NCBI GenBank assembly: GCA_034336665.1
Contig: CM067576.1
Span: 12,205,385 to 12,269,384, forward strand
Origin: Luscinia megarhynchos
Taxonomy: Eukaryota > Chordata > Aves > Passeriformes > Turdidae
DNA length: 64,000 nt
Direction: 5' to 3'
The notes below the pieces were generated by a model that searched no databases, was not told where the DNA came from, and saw only the letters and a list, made by a program, of their open reading frames with translations. Shown here piece after piece: positions 12,501-23,697 of the stretch; the stretch's first letter is position 1; every line of letters starts with the position of its first letter. A program made the position numbers and the translations under genes.

Positions 12501-15500
12501 AGAGCAGCAGGGTTAAATTCCTGCAGCTCCAGCTGGGCTGTAGTGCAGACAGTTCACTGGCAATTAGAGCCTTTTGCAATGTTTGGCCTCCTCTGTTCTG
12601 AAATAATTGCTGTTATCATAGATGTTTTATTGCCTTCATTATGGTTAACATTTAAATATCAATGAAATAGTATTCTACTAAGTCATCTGTGCAGTAGCTG
12701 TCTGCTAGAGTTATCCCTGAAATTTGTGTTTAAGGAGAATATTAATTCAGCACTGATTTAGGATTCTTAGAAGGAGGATTATATATTTGTCAATGAACTG
12801 TGGGAAAACTCTGCTTATTTGAAAATAAGCAAGTATTTGAAACCTTTGCAAAACCTGAGCCATTCTCATTTGATATCTTGCAATTAAAAATGCTGTCTGG
12901 TTGGAATAATTCTTAATCTGTCAAACAGAAATTTTTTAAGAACTTTTAAAAGATATTTGAATCATCAAGTCAGACAGTAATGGGTGACCTTTCTGCATGC
13001 AGATGAATTGCATTGGGAGACAGGGATGTGTTCTCTGCCCTCAGTGCAGAGGGAAGATCACTGTCACAGCCTGTTCTGCCTGAATCCAATCCACATCCTT
13101 TAGAAATCAATAGAAAAATCTCTCTTGAATTCCTATGGCCCCCATTGACTCCTGTAGTGCCATATGTGACTGATTCAGACATCAGCTATGTCTGTGATTT
13201 AATGTTTGTGAGCTGACTTTACATGTGTCTTTTATTTATCACTGCATACCTAAAGTCTTCCATCTGAGTGCATAACTAATTTTAAAGTAACAGGCAACTA
13301 AGGCAGAGGGTTGCCTCAGAATTATATTTTTATATTTACAGGGGAAAAAAAAGGTGCAATTATAAATTCCATTTCTGAGCCCTGTTTGAACTTCCCAACA
13401 TGTAAAGAGCAAACACATATAGATACTGAAGGGTGTGTGTGTTGATGTATATATTCATGCACTCTCAGTGGGTTTGTTTACTTTCTGAAATTGTTGTTCA
13501 GGCTTGTTTTTAGCTCATTGACCACAAAAGACTTTGGTTACATCACTGGGTGAATAAGGGAATGGAGCACAAGCAATTGTATGACAGAGAGGTTCATTTT
13601 GTACCCTGTAATCTGCCCCAGTGGGATGTGAGTTGTCACTGGACCTTAGCAGGGATTGAGAGGCAGAGCTTCCAGCCCTGCAGATGGACACTGGTGCTCT
13701 GGGTGCTCGCTGCCAGCTCTGCAGCCACAGCACAGCCCTGCAGGCTGGCAGCCACAGCTGGCAGCTCCAAGAGCCGACTTCCAGCTCTCCTGCTGAACTT
13801 GACAGTGTTTCCACTTCATCTTGCCCTTCAAATTTTTAGTAGACTGCCTGCCTTGGAGTTCTTGCATATTGAGAACCTGAATCCACAAACCCAGTGGTTT
13901 GTACACCCATTGGTCTCAATACTTGGTTGTGTGCTTCTTGTCCAGTTTTTAATATCTTTAAGTTTTCCAGAGAATCTGGAATAAATACTACGTGTTATAC
14001 TATAAGTTATCATGTGCTGGGACTGACAGCTCTTATCAGCCTGGTGTATGAACGTGTGTGACTTGACTGATACAGATCTCTGGCAGCAAATCTCACATGC
14101 AGAGTCTAGATTTTCGAAACTCTGCTTTTACTGGCATAGCTCTCTGCTCACAGATCTGGAAAGGAAGGGTAATTTTGCTTTGTTGGTGCAGTTTGCTGTC
14201 ATGGGTATGTCAGCCCCCAGGCTGGCTCCAGATTGCCAGTGCATCCATCTGGTGCAGCACTGTGCTGGAATACCAGCTCTGATCCTGCTGGGAGTGCTTG
14301 GGTGCTGTCCTGCCAGGATGCAGCACAGCAGCAGCAGCAAAGCAAGCTGCCAGTGTCAGAGCTGCTCCCACCCTGCTCCTGAGTGTGCTTGTGCAGAGCC
14401 AGGGTACCCTGCAACCTCCTGGCTTTGCCAAGATGTGTGTGTGTCTTCCTGTGTGCCCAAAACCCAGTCTTAATAGGGTAAAATCTAATTAGCTGTAATC
14501 CACTGACGTTTTTGATGATGGCTCTGCCAAGGGATTTCTCGGCAGAATTGTAAAAACGGCTTTTGAATTGGCAGATGACCAAGAAAGGGAGTAAACTCCT
14601 GGAAGACTTTTCTAGAGCTTTGGATTAAATGTCCTGTATAAATACATGACATTGGAATAGCTAAGTAGTTCAGGGAAGGATGACATGCTGTTAGGTTGCT
14701 TCAGCAGGTATGTATTTATGCATTCTTCAGCACATACATAAACACACAAAAGCACTGTCTTCTGCCAGAGCTACCCTGTGGAATTCTGTGCCCCTTGTGG
14801 AAAGTAAAGCTTGTTTCCTGCCCTAGTGCTATGGGCAGCACATATTTCAAACAGGCAGGGGCAGGACTGGCCATGCTGGGACACTGAGTGGTCGCCAGCC
14901 CTGTCCATTCTCACGAAAAACTGGGCTACTGTATTTGCAGATTTGGTGCACTTGCAGCATGGCAATTATGCCCCGTTGAAGTGCTTTCCATTTCCTGTGC
15001 TATCTTGATAAACTTTATCATTTCTAATTTGCTGGAGAGTCATTGATATAATTAGGAGCTACACAAATGGGAGCAGCACTCTGAGCTGATGGTAATCTCA
15101 GCTCATTCTTCCCGAGGTGCTCTAAAGGGGTCCCTCCAGCAGCTGAGATTTTCTCTTTAAGCTCTGCTTTGACAGAGCAGCAGCAATCCTTCTATGCCTG
15201 TGTCAGGACATGCTTTATTACAGGCTGCTCCACTCCCCATATATTTTTTGCTGAGAAAAGGGAGGAGAGCGAGCCCATCCATCCATGTGTTTCTGAGGAG
15301 CAATGGGAGCTGTCTGTCCGTGTCAGTGGGATGTGCTAACAAGCCTGTGAGAGCCAACAGCTCTCTCTTGGTCACACTACTTCAAAATCCTTCCAATTGC
15401 CTTTAAATGCTGTGCCCAAGTCTGATGTCCCCCTGCTCAGGCTGCACCAGATTATCAAAGATACAGACAGCTGCATCTGTTCCAGTAGTTGGTAAAAATT

Positions 15501-15740
15501 CATCTTCTGTTTACCCCAGATGTGGTAAACAGTGACCTCAAGCCATCCTGAGGCTGCTGTTGGTTGCTTTCACTGAGCAGTGTCTTTCATGGTATGTCAC
15601 AAATTGAGACAGCTATCAGGGACTCTGTCTTGCTGCTTGCCAAGAATTATAACTGGTTGTTTCTGTAAATTGTGTGTTGGTGAAGAAATAGAAATAACTG
15701 ATCAATCTGTTGCTCTCTCTTTTTTTTTCTCTCCTAACAG

Positions 15741-15812
15741 TACCCTCAACAACAACAACATCACCCGCATTCCTGTTACCAGCTTCAATCACATGCCGAA
15801 GATCAGGACTCT
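15741..15812 (+). CDS. SLIT3: SLIT3 exon: last LRR of domain D1 (72 bp)
   Basis: This exon encodes TLNNNNITRIPVTSFNHMP followed by KIRTL, the sixth leucine-rich repeat of the first LRR domain of SLIT proteins. It is preceded by a long pyrimidine tract ending CTCCTAACAG and followed by the donor GTGAGT. Its length is exactly 72 bp, the usual size of a SLIT LRR exon, and both intron boundaries are phase 2: the first T completes a codon begun upstream, and the last CT is completed by the G that opens the next exon. The sequence closely follows known SLIT3 proteins (IPVTSFNHMPKIRT type) and differs from SLIT2, which has VASFNHMPKLRTF. NIT is a potential N-glycosylation sequon. The reading frame closes immediately in the intron because the donor supplies a TGA. 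SLIT3 is secreted; D1 sits at the N-terminus. Confidence 0.95.
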
Positions 15813-17094
15813 GTGAGTAGGATCTTCTGTTATTATAATACAATCCTGATGCTGTAAGCCAACTTTCTGGCTGTTTGTCATCTGTGATAATGTCATTTCA
15901 GTCCCTCAGGGGCCTGGGTGGCTGCAGGGCTGGGGTAGAGCCCAGGTAGGCTTGTGAAGGGGGCTGGTACCCACAGAACACTGAGAGCCACTGTTCTGGA
16001 TCTGCCCAGCATTAAATAAGAGTCAGTTTTATCAAGACTTTGAAATTACCCAGAAAATAAAGTGGCACTTTTTTTTTCCCCATGGGAAAATCCATAATGT
16101 GAAATGTGTTCCAAGTTGGAGAATCAGCAAGGTCATAAAAAATGCTCAGATGGATCAAATTATTGAATTTTGTCAATATCCTGTGTTTAAATCCCATTTA
16201 TTATTTTCAAATTCAAAATAGTAATTTCTGAAACAAGGCATTTTTAAAGAACAGGAAAAAAGCATCTTTCCAGATACTTTCTGAAACAAAATGTCACTTA
16301 TTTGGATGGATTTTTTTTTTTTATGAAAGCTTCTCTTATATCAAATCCATTTGTTTTTAAGCTGCATGCCATTGCACTGGAAAAGCTCTGTTCTTTAGTA
16401 GATCAAAAAACAAAGACTGTGAAATTAGACTAAGCATTTGTATAATTTAGCCATAGCCTACCAAAACCATTTCCTTAAGTAAATTATTTCTTTAAATTCC
16501 TTTTGGGAATGCAAAGCTTCAGGAAAAGTCACGTCTAAACAAAGCACCCCTGTTTTTCCTCCAGATTCTCAAACTCATCCAAGATGTGCTTAATTCTAAA
16601 GGCAAAGAAAGGGAAATAGTAGCTAGCCTGAAGATTTTCTGTGCCACTGAAAAAATACAGTACTTCAAGGATGCTATGCATACATGTGTAAAATCATATT
16701 AAATAAATTAACAGAACTGAAGAAAAATGGCCTCTTGCTTATGTCAATCTCTCTAAGATAACCTCTGACTTAAATTTGCATTCTTCATCAAATGATGACA
16801 TTATTAAATCTTAATGTCAGTAATTAAACGGAAATGAGATGTTTGTCTTTTAGAAGAGAATGGCTAAAGAAGATAAAGGTGTAAAGTTAAGGTTCCTGGA
16901 GTTTTGCCTTTTCTTGTTCAGTCACAGTGGTCCAGAAAATTTGTCTGGCTTTTCCAGATTAGCCAGTCTTGCCTGTTAGCAGAGCTCAGTGCCTTCAGTG
17001 CCTTCTGCCATTTTCCTTTCAGTTTAATTTCAGAGATGGCTTTGTATATAGCTCCCTGGAGACTTACACTGACTAATCCCCCTCTGCTGTAATT

Positions 17095-17131
17095 AAGGGG
17101 GAAAAAAAGAAAAGAAAAAAAGGGAAGGAAG
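17095..17131. repeat. Purine-rich low-complexity tract
   Basis: An uninterrupted A/G stretch on the + strand, made of short A runs separated by G. Comparable tracts occur at 20858-20913 and 51721-51758. No function is evident. Confidence 0.65.
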
Positions 17132-19550
17132 TCATAAATAGGATTTATAAAGGGAAGCTTTTCTATTGAATTCTGAGAGACACATTTTATAGAACATGAA
17201 TGCTGCCCCACTCTAAAAGGATTTGCTGGAAATTTAATTTAGGGTCCATGGATAAAAGGGCAACTTTAGCAAACTTGCATTTGTATTCATTCACCTGATG
17301 GTCTGTGAAGTCAGTTTCATCTTTACTGAATGACAGGTTTCAGTCTCCAAATACTGCCAAATAATACACAGCACCTCTAGCAGGTAAATGAAGGAATTTG
17401 TATAAAGATACTGTTTGGGGGAAGATGTTAGTACTCTCTAGACTTTGTTGTTGGAAATGGGTCATGAATGATGTTCCTCACAGTTTGGTGAGTCTACTGT
17501 TTTCTTAAAAAATGGTCATCAGTGTGTCCACCTTCAATAGGCTCACACTTAGATGTGCTTTTTTTTGGGAAGTTTTTTGTAGGAAATCCCTGGTCTGAAT
17601 GTTCCTTAAGTAGGGATGAGCCCTTTTTCCAATCAGCTGAGGTCCAGTGCAGTGTGGACAGTGTTTTTCTTTGTGTCCCTTTTGCATTCTGGTGAGATCC
17701 ATTACAGGATATTTGGGGATGCTCCTGCTGCTGATGATGATTCTGGGAATAAACAGCTTTTCTTCATGGCTCTCAAAACAATCTGCCTATTGTGGAAGAA
17801 AATATAACAAGTATATTAACCTTCAACATGAGCACTCAGGGGAAAAAAGAAAAAGGGACAAATGCCAGGAAGTCTTGAAGCATTTGAAGCGTTGAAGAAT
17901 TCTTTACTAAAATCAGCTTTTCTGTACTAAGATTTTTTAGTTAACTGTCTTTTCTGTTCTTACATTTCATCGATTTTTAGCCTTGATTAGAAGTGACAGG
18001 AATTAGTTTTTATTGATCTGCTTTCCTTTGCTTGAAACAGCTTTATTTATGATAAAGCATGTTCCCTCTACCTATTTGCTTAATGTTAAGTGTCCTGTTG
18101 TCTCTGCATCTGTGAATTACTTCTGAGACAGGTAATTACATTATTTCTTTTAATTTTTTTATTTAAGAGTAAAATGAAAATGTGCAAAAGCAATTCAGCA
18201 TTTTTTGTGTTCCCAGGGAATTGTTTTATAATGCTTTCGAAGTACAGTGAAAAGTCTTCTTGATGCTGTATTTATCAATATAATTATCAAAAATATATTC
18301 TGGTAGGCTGCTTTGTTAAGATAGGGTCTCTAAATGATCTCCTCTCCAAAGCAAACCAAGGAGTAGCTGTGCCAAAAGGCTTGAGGTGATGATGAGGGCT
18401 CTGCTGAGGCAGAGAGCTGGTGGTTTTCTTGAAATAAAAACCCCAAAACCCAGATAAGTCAATTTAGTGAGAGGAAAAAAGGCAGCTCACAGAACTGGAA
18501 ATCTGCCTAACCCTGACCCTTTTTGTGATATTGTGTTTTTCTCACTCATGCTTGCATACAGGGGGTGCAGAGCATGGCATGAGATGAGCTCAGTTCCAGG
18601 AGGAAGGTGATGCTGAGTGTCATTGTTGACTGCTGTGGTGGGAAGGGTGAGACACTGAGGGCCTAAATGAAACACTGACTCTCTTAGGTTACAAATTCTT
18701 AATTAGAATGATTTCTGGCTGGATGATATTTATATATTTATTTGTTCTTGAACAAAAAGGCAGATTAATGGTTCATAACAGCCAAATATTTTACTGGAAA
18801 TCTAACTTACTGCTGCTTCAATTAAAGAGCTTCACAATCCCTGAACTCAGGGTCTTCTAGCCATCTTTGTAGAACAATTACATTTTACAGTACTCCCAGG
18901 AGATTAGTGCTTTCCATCTCTACAGGATAAACTCTCAGTTCCAGATTTGTGGATTTTTTTTCTTTCTTTATTGTGGCTGTCCACCCCAGACATACAAATC
19001 TGGGGACTGTCAGCCTGGGCGCCACTGCTGAGCTGAGCTGCTGCTGTGCTGTAAGGACAGCTCACAGAAAGACATTTCATTTCTTTGGGGGATGGACAAG
19101 GCTAAATCTGGTGCACACCAATTGTGTGCCTGTAATATTAGTGAAAAATGCTTTATCTAACCATTTCTGACAGGATTTTTAATCTGGTTCATCATTTCAT
19201 TTGGTGCAACACTGCAAATGAATGAGTCATTACAGGAGTGAAATAACTAATGTCCTGGACTTTTGTTTTGACCTAAAGTTTGGTAGCTATTTAAATGACC
19301 AAATTTTTTCCCTGAACCCTTCATCATTTGCAGATGTGATAATGGTTCTGCAAGTCCCTGGTGCCAGGTGTGGAGCAGGCTGGGCAGGGAGCTGCCCGTG
19401 AGTGGATATTTCATGAGCTGAAAATTCCTGTCTGGATCCTTTATACTACTGTTAAATTACTACAGGAAAAAGAGCATTGATGAACTTGTAAAGGCAACAC
19501 AGGAGCGAAAATGGTATCAATAGCCTCCAAAGTTTTCTTTTGCCTGTCTT

Positions 19551-19678
19551 TTTCCATATTTGGACGGGGTCCATAAGAGTCATCAAGTCCAAGTATTCAG
19601 TGAATGGCCCATACAGGGATCAGACCCACAACCTTAGTGTTATTACCACCATGCTCCAACCAACTGAGCTAATGTGGA
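19551..19678 (-). mobile_element. tRNA-Ile-derived SINE with CR1-like tail (TguSINE1-like)
   Basis: Read on the - strand, 19678 down to 19605 forms a degenerate 74-nt tRNA. It has TAGCTCAGTTGG (A box and D-arm), an anticodon stem TGGTG/CACTA around the loop GTAATAA with anticodon AAT (isoleucine), a B-box-like GGTCTGATCCC and the 3' sequence ATGGGCCA. The match to vertebrate tRNA-Ile(AAT) is strong in the D-arm, anticodon arm and 3' end. The first two acceptor bases no longer pair, and the T-loop TTCGA has become TCTGA, so it is not a working tRNA. It is followed by a CR1-type 3' tail, CTTGGACTTGATGACTCTTA and onward to about 19551. A tRNA-Ile head joined to a CR1 tail is the structure described for the songbird SINE TguSINE1; the tail lets CR1 reverse transcriptase move it. 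The family name is from memory and needs a library search. Confidence 0.8.
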
Positions 19679-20132
19679 GGGCTTCTCTCTCTCCACCTCT
19701 ACCTGAAGGATGAAGAGGGAAGAATCACTCATCATCCTGTTCTTTAGCTGGTCGTCATGTTTAACAAGCCATTCACTCAGAATATCACATCCCTGCAGTT
19801 TTTTCTGACATGAAACCATAGACAAAGTGATTGCGTGTCTCAGTCTTAAATTCTGCGTATTTTTGTGTTTAGAATGTCCAGCTGTAGGTGGATCATTATT
19901 GAACTTATTTTTTTTTGGAAAACATTACAAATAATAGCACTAATTCATATCTGACCTTTGTATAATATCCCATGGCAATGAGGACAGTCAAGCCCTGACT
20001 CATCTGCAGGCCAGCGCCTGCAGTGATCCCACTGAAACGGCAGCAGAGAGCGGGGCAGGCTCGCGGTTGCTCGCGCCCTGTGTGGGTTTTGTTTAAAGCC
20101 CCCTAACCGTGGGTATGCTGTGTGTTTTGCAG

Positions 20133-20296
20133 GCGGCTCCACTCCAACTTCCTGCACTGTGACTGCCACCTGGCCTGGCTGTCGGACTGGCTGCGCCAGC
20201 GCCGCACCATCGGCCAGTTCACCTTCTGCCTGGCGCCCGTCGGCCTGCGCGGCTTCCTCGTGGCTGAGGTGCAGAAGAAGGACTTTGTCTGCTCTG
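20133..20296 (+). CDS. SLIT3: SLIT3 exon: D1 C-terminal LRR cap (LRRCT, 164 bp)
   Basis: After completing a leucine codon, the exon encodes 54 residues beginning [20 protein letters not shown] and ending [10 protein letters not shown], plus one base of a glycine codon. Four cysteines (residues 9, 11, 32 and 53) give the C-x-C...C...C pattern of an LRRCT cap, which closes the hydrophobic end of the D1 solenoid with two disulphides. [14 protein letters not shown] and VQKKDF are SLIT3-like; SLIT2 reads differently here. Entry is phase 2 and exit phase 1. The acceptor is TGTGTTTTGCAG. The donor is GTAATG, which lacks the usual G at +5 and is the weakest of the six. The exon and its upstream flank are much richer in GC and CpG than their surroundings. 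If the donor were ignored, the frame stays open to 20523. Confidence 0.96.
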
Positions 20297-20857
20297 GTAA
20301 TGCTGCCAATTCCGCCTTTATCTGTCTCATATTGCTGTTCTCATTAAAAAACCAGCGTGGAAAATGGCTGTGTCGCGTTTGGATGCGAACAACAGCTATG
20401 CTGTTTGTTTTTGTGGTCGCTAAACTGTATGGGGGGAGATCAAATTGTTGGTTTTTTCAGCTTTTTGAGAATTATTGGATTCCAGTTAACATTTCGGTTC
20501 TCAAATTACTTCTTCTGCTTTAACGTTGCCAATGATATCAACATAAGAAATCAATTAAGTGTGGATAATTTGGTATTTCTCAAGGGAAGGGCTCTATAGC
20601 TGACTGGAATACAAAAGGAAGGAAATAGAAAATGCAAATCTGTTGACAAATGATTGGACTTTAGAATGTGAGGAGGAGATTTTATCCCAGAGACTGGAGC
20701 AAGGATTCTTAGGGAGCCAATGCACTTTGCTGTTGCATGCGTTTCCACACTGATAAATGGGGCTGATGATACTCACAAATCATGTGTCTGTATGTTGGGC
20801 CCATTCATCAAGTCTCTGGAACTGCACTTGGCTCTTGTAGGATAGAAATACATTTTC

Positions 20858-20913
20858 CTAAAAGGAGAAGAAAAAGAAAAAAAGAAAAAAAGACAAAAAG
20901 TGGAAAAAGAAAT
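20858..20913. repeat. Purine-rich low-complexity tract
   Basis: A/G-rich sequence dominated by GAAAAAG-type units, with a few interruptions by C and T. It has no coding signature. Confidence 0.65.
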
Positions 20914-23300
20914 CCCTGAGTTGGGTTGAAAGGAAGGATGTGGTGGAGGAGCAGCATGGCAGTGTGTATGCTGTGGAAAAAAGATACCAGACATAAGTTT
21001 GGAGGTAGTTTGCAGCCCCAGTGACACTGGGGGCTTGTTATGGAGATGATGTGAGTCTTGTGCTGTTTTGTTCCTCATTTCTCACAGCCTGTGAGCCCTA
21101 AAGCTTTATGCTATGAGTACATGGATTGGCTGATGGAAATACCGTAGAGCTGCTCGTGCCAGAAAGGTTTTAGGAATGCCTCTTTTTGTCATTCCATTTA
21201 CATGTGACAAAGTAAGAGAAATGGTTGCATTTAAAGAAAGAAGAAAGGTTTGACTCCACTCAACTGTGGTTAATTAATGCCCAACCCAAAGGTGTGCAGA
21301 AGTGTTATTGGCACGTGGAAAATAAAGTTGTGCATAGTGCTCATTGAGACATGACATTTCAGAGTGCTGTGCAGCTTCTACACTGTAGTGGAGATCATAG
21401 GCAGTATATCTGATAAGTTACATCAAAAGTTTAACTAAAGAAAAAGTTTAGAAATGTAACAGTCTTGGGAGAAGAAGGATAAAACAAATGGAAAAATGAA
21501 TGAAGCTATTAGCAGGAGCTAATTTTACCAAAGAGGCAACCACAGCTTTTTCTTTTTTTCCTTTCATGAAATGAAATTTCAGATGGAGCTTGAGTTCTGC
21601 TATTTGGATTTATGATACAGTGAAGTGGAGGAAAATGAGTTGTTTAAGTCAGGAGAAGAGATAATAATTGCTGAATGAGAAATGTAATGTGAACAGAACT
21701 CATTTAAATGGGGTTGTCTGTGCAGACTATGACTTGCAGAAGTGACAAGGTTTTTAACAGCTCCCTGTTGGACCAAGAGGATATAGGCATTCTCTCAAGA
21801 TTTGCCTGCTTTTGTAAAAAATATAAAATCATGAAAATTCAAGGAAAGAAATTTTCCGTGAGGCAGTCCATCAACTGTATCCCTGTAACTCTCATTTGGG
21901 AAATTAAATGAAATGTGCTGAAAAAGAAATTCATTTGGAGAGTTCATTTTAGTGGTGGATTTAGCTGAGAACTCAGCATAGTACATGCTAGTTCAATAAA
22001 AACCTACATGGACAGCTAGTTTAAAGAGGATATAAATCTTCCCTTCTCCCCATTAGACCTGATTTTACAGCATAATTTGTTAATGTGTGACTATGAAGTC
22101 AAACTAGGACAGGTAGTGAAGAGTGAACTGAACTTGTCCCTCTGCAAAGGAATTTTATAGAAGTTAAGATTATGTGAATTACTGTAACCAGCCTCGAGCT
22201 GACAGGGAGAGCCACCTTTGTATCCCAGTTAGGAAGAGCTAAAAAATAAAGTGGTGAACTGCTGTGTTGAAGTATAGGTTCAGAATCTCAAACCCTTGTG
22301 TTTTTATGGCAGTAGGAATACCACAGCAGCAAAAGAACACTCAGCTTTTCCTTCACTCCAAAATGGGCTTCATCAGAGCATTCCAGTGCAAAACTGGTGC
22401 TGCTGGATGCTTAAGAGGAGATGGAGTAGAATCATAATTTGGGGAAAGAAGAAGCACAACATTGAAAAATTGGCTCATCTTTATTCTTTGAACCCTATGT
22501 AAAAATAGACAAATATTTCTTTAGAAACAGATTTTGCATGCTGCATGCCATGAGGGAAAAGAACTGAAACAATGATAGAGAAGTGCCTTAAATAGAAGCC
22601 AAATTGCTGGATTCCCTGTGGACATGTCCTACACCATGGTGTTTGCATTAGTCTCTCCAGATAATGCTGCTGAAGTCAGAGTTATGTGCAGGTGTATTGA
22701 GGTAAACTGAGTCATACCTGTGTAGCCTGGATGTCAGTCTTTCAAAAATGTTGTTCAGCTCATTCTTACAAGTTATAAAAAAGCTGATTCAAGTGGTGCT
22801 TGTAGGTCACCTGTGAGCAGTGGAGGAGCTGTTCCAGGTTTCTCTTGTTGGCTCAGAGCTGGAGGTGAAGGTGCAGCATTCAACAGTGCAGAGTTGCCTG
22901 GAGATAGGCCTGGAAATATGTCTGGTTGGTTTTGTGTTGCTGTGGAGAAGGGGAAGGGTCAGGGACAGAGTGGGGCTGGGACTCACCATCAGAGGAGAGT
23001 GCCAAGTGCTGCTGGCACCCACCAGGGCCTTCTGGCTGACTCCTTCAGCAAGCTGTCCCCTCCATGCAGGAGAGTCTCTCCTCCAGAGCCCCTCTGACAG
23101 AGCAGCCTTCCTGGGCCTTTGCTTCCAAGGCCATCTGTTCCTGGAGGAATCTCCAAACAGCCTCTTCCTCCCGCACAGTTGGTTATGGAGCTCTGGGATG
23201 CCTTTGGTGAGAGAGACTCCTGCAAGGTGGGATGTGTAGAAGAGGAAATTCTGTGGCACTGGAGGATGAGCCCCTTGTTGATGTGCTGCACAAAGATAGT

Positions 23301-23697
23301 GGGCTGTATTTCACATGCATAGGGAGTGTATTTCAATTGGATAACAGGATATATTTCATATGGATCATGGGGTGTATTTCCCATTAATCATGGGGTGTAT
23401 TTCACATGGATAGTAGGGTGTATTTCATATGCATAATAGGGTGTATTTCACATGGATAGGGGGTGTATTTCACATGGATAAGGGTGTGTTTCACATGGAT
23501 AGGGGGTGTATTTCACATGGATAGTAGGGTGTATTTCACGTGGATAAGGGGTGTATTTAATATGGATAGTAGGGTGTGTGTCACGTGGATCATGGGGTGT
23601 ATTTCACATGGATAAGGGGTATATTTCACATAGATAGTAGGGTGGGCTTCACATGGATTAGGGGTGTATTTTACATAGGTAGCATGATGTATTTCTC
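23301..23697. repeat. Minisatellite, about 22-bp unit, about 18 copies
   Basis: The unit is close to GGGTGTATTTCACATGGATA followed by a variable 0-5 bp spacer such as GTA, CAT or A. I count about 18 imperfect copies. Unit lengths alternate between about 20-21 and 24-25 bp over much of the array, so pairs form a 45-bp higher-order period. Because 45 is a multiple of three, the - strand stays open across part of the array, with a 15-residue periodic peptide (YVKYTPYPCEIHPMI type). This peptide is a by-product of the repeat and no gene is claimed. The outer copies are the most diverged, as expected from array growth in the centre. Confidence 0.92.

Larger units (their letters stand above)
1..15740 (+). 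other. SLIT3: SLIT3 intron (5' part outside window)
   Basis: This is intronic sequence upstream of the first visible exon. It is AT-rich with stop codons in all frames, and the short open frames scattered through it show no domain, no codon bias that I can see and no splice structure. I looked for the preceding SLIT LRR exon (expected to encode a repeat ending just before the TLNNNNIT segment) and did not find it, so this intron is at least 15.7 kb. Notable contents are a T/G-rich tract (451-530), two CpG-rich patches (3840-4010 and 5270-5375), a poly-T tract (9511-9534) and a candidate conserved block around 8130-8420. I see nothing else that can be named. Confidence 0.8.
15813..20132 (+). 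other. SLIT3: SLIT3 intron, 4.3 kb
   Basis: This intron runs from a GTGAGT donor to a TGTGTTTTGCAG acceptor. It contains a purine-rich tract (17095-17131) and, near its 3' end, the SINE at 19551-19678. The last 150 bp rise sharply in GC and CpG content as they approach the LRRCT exon. I see no additional exon or RNA gene. Confidence 0.9.

Noticed and set aside
13515..14582. Several overlapping 100-144 codon frames
   Set aside because: Mutually overlapping on both strands with no domains; the GCA/CAG-rich stretch near 14330 explains the openness.
19605..19678. Functional tRNA-Ile gene
   Set aside because: The acceptor stem ends do not pair, the T-loop is altered and a CR1-like tail follows, so it is a SINE head.
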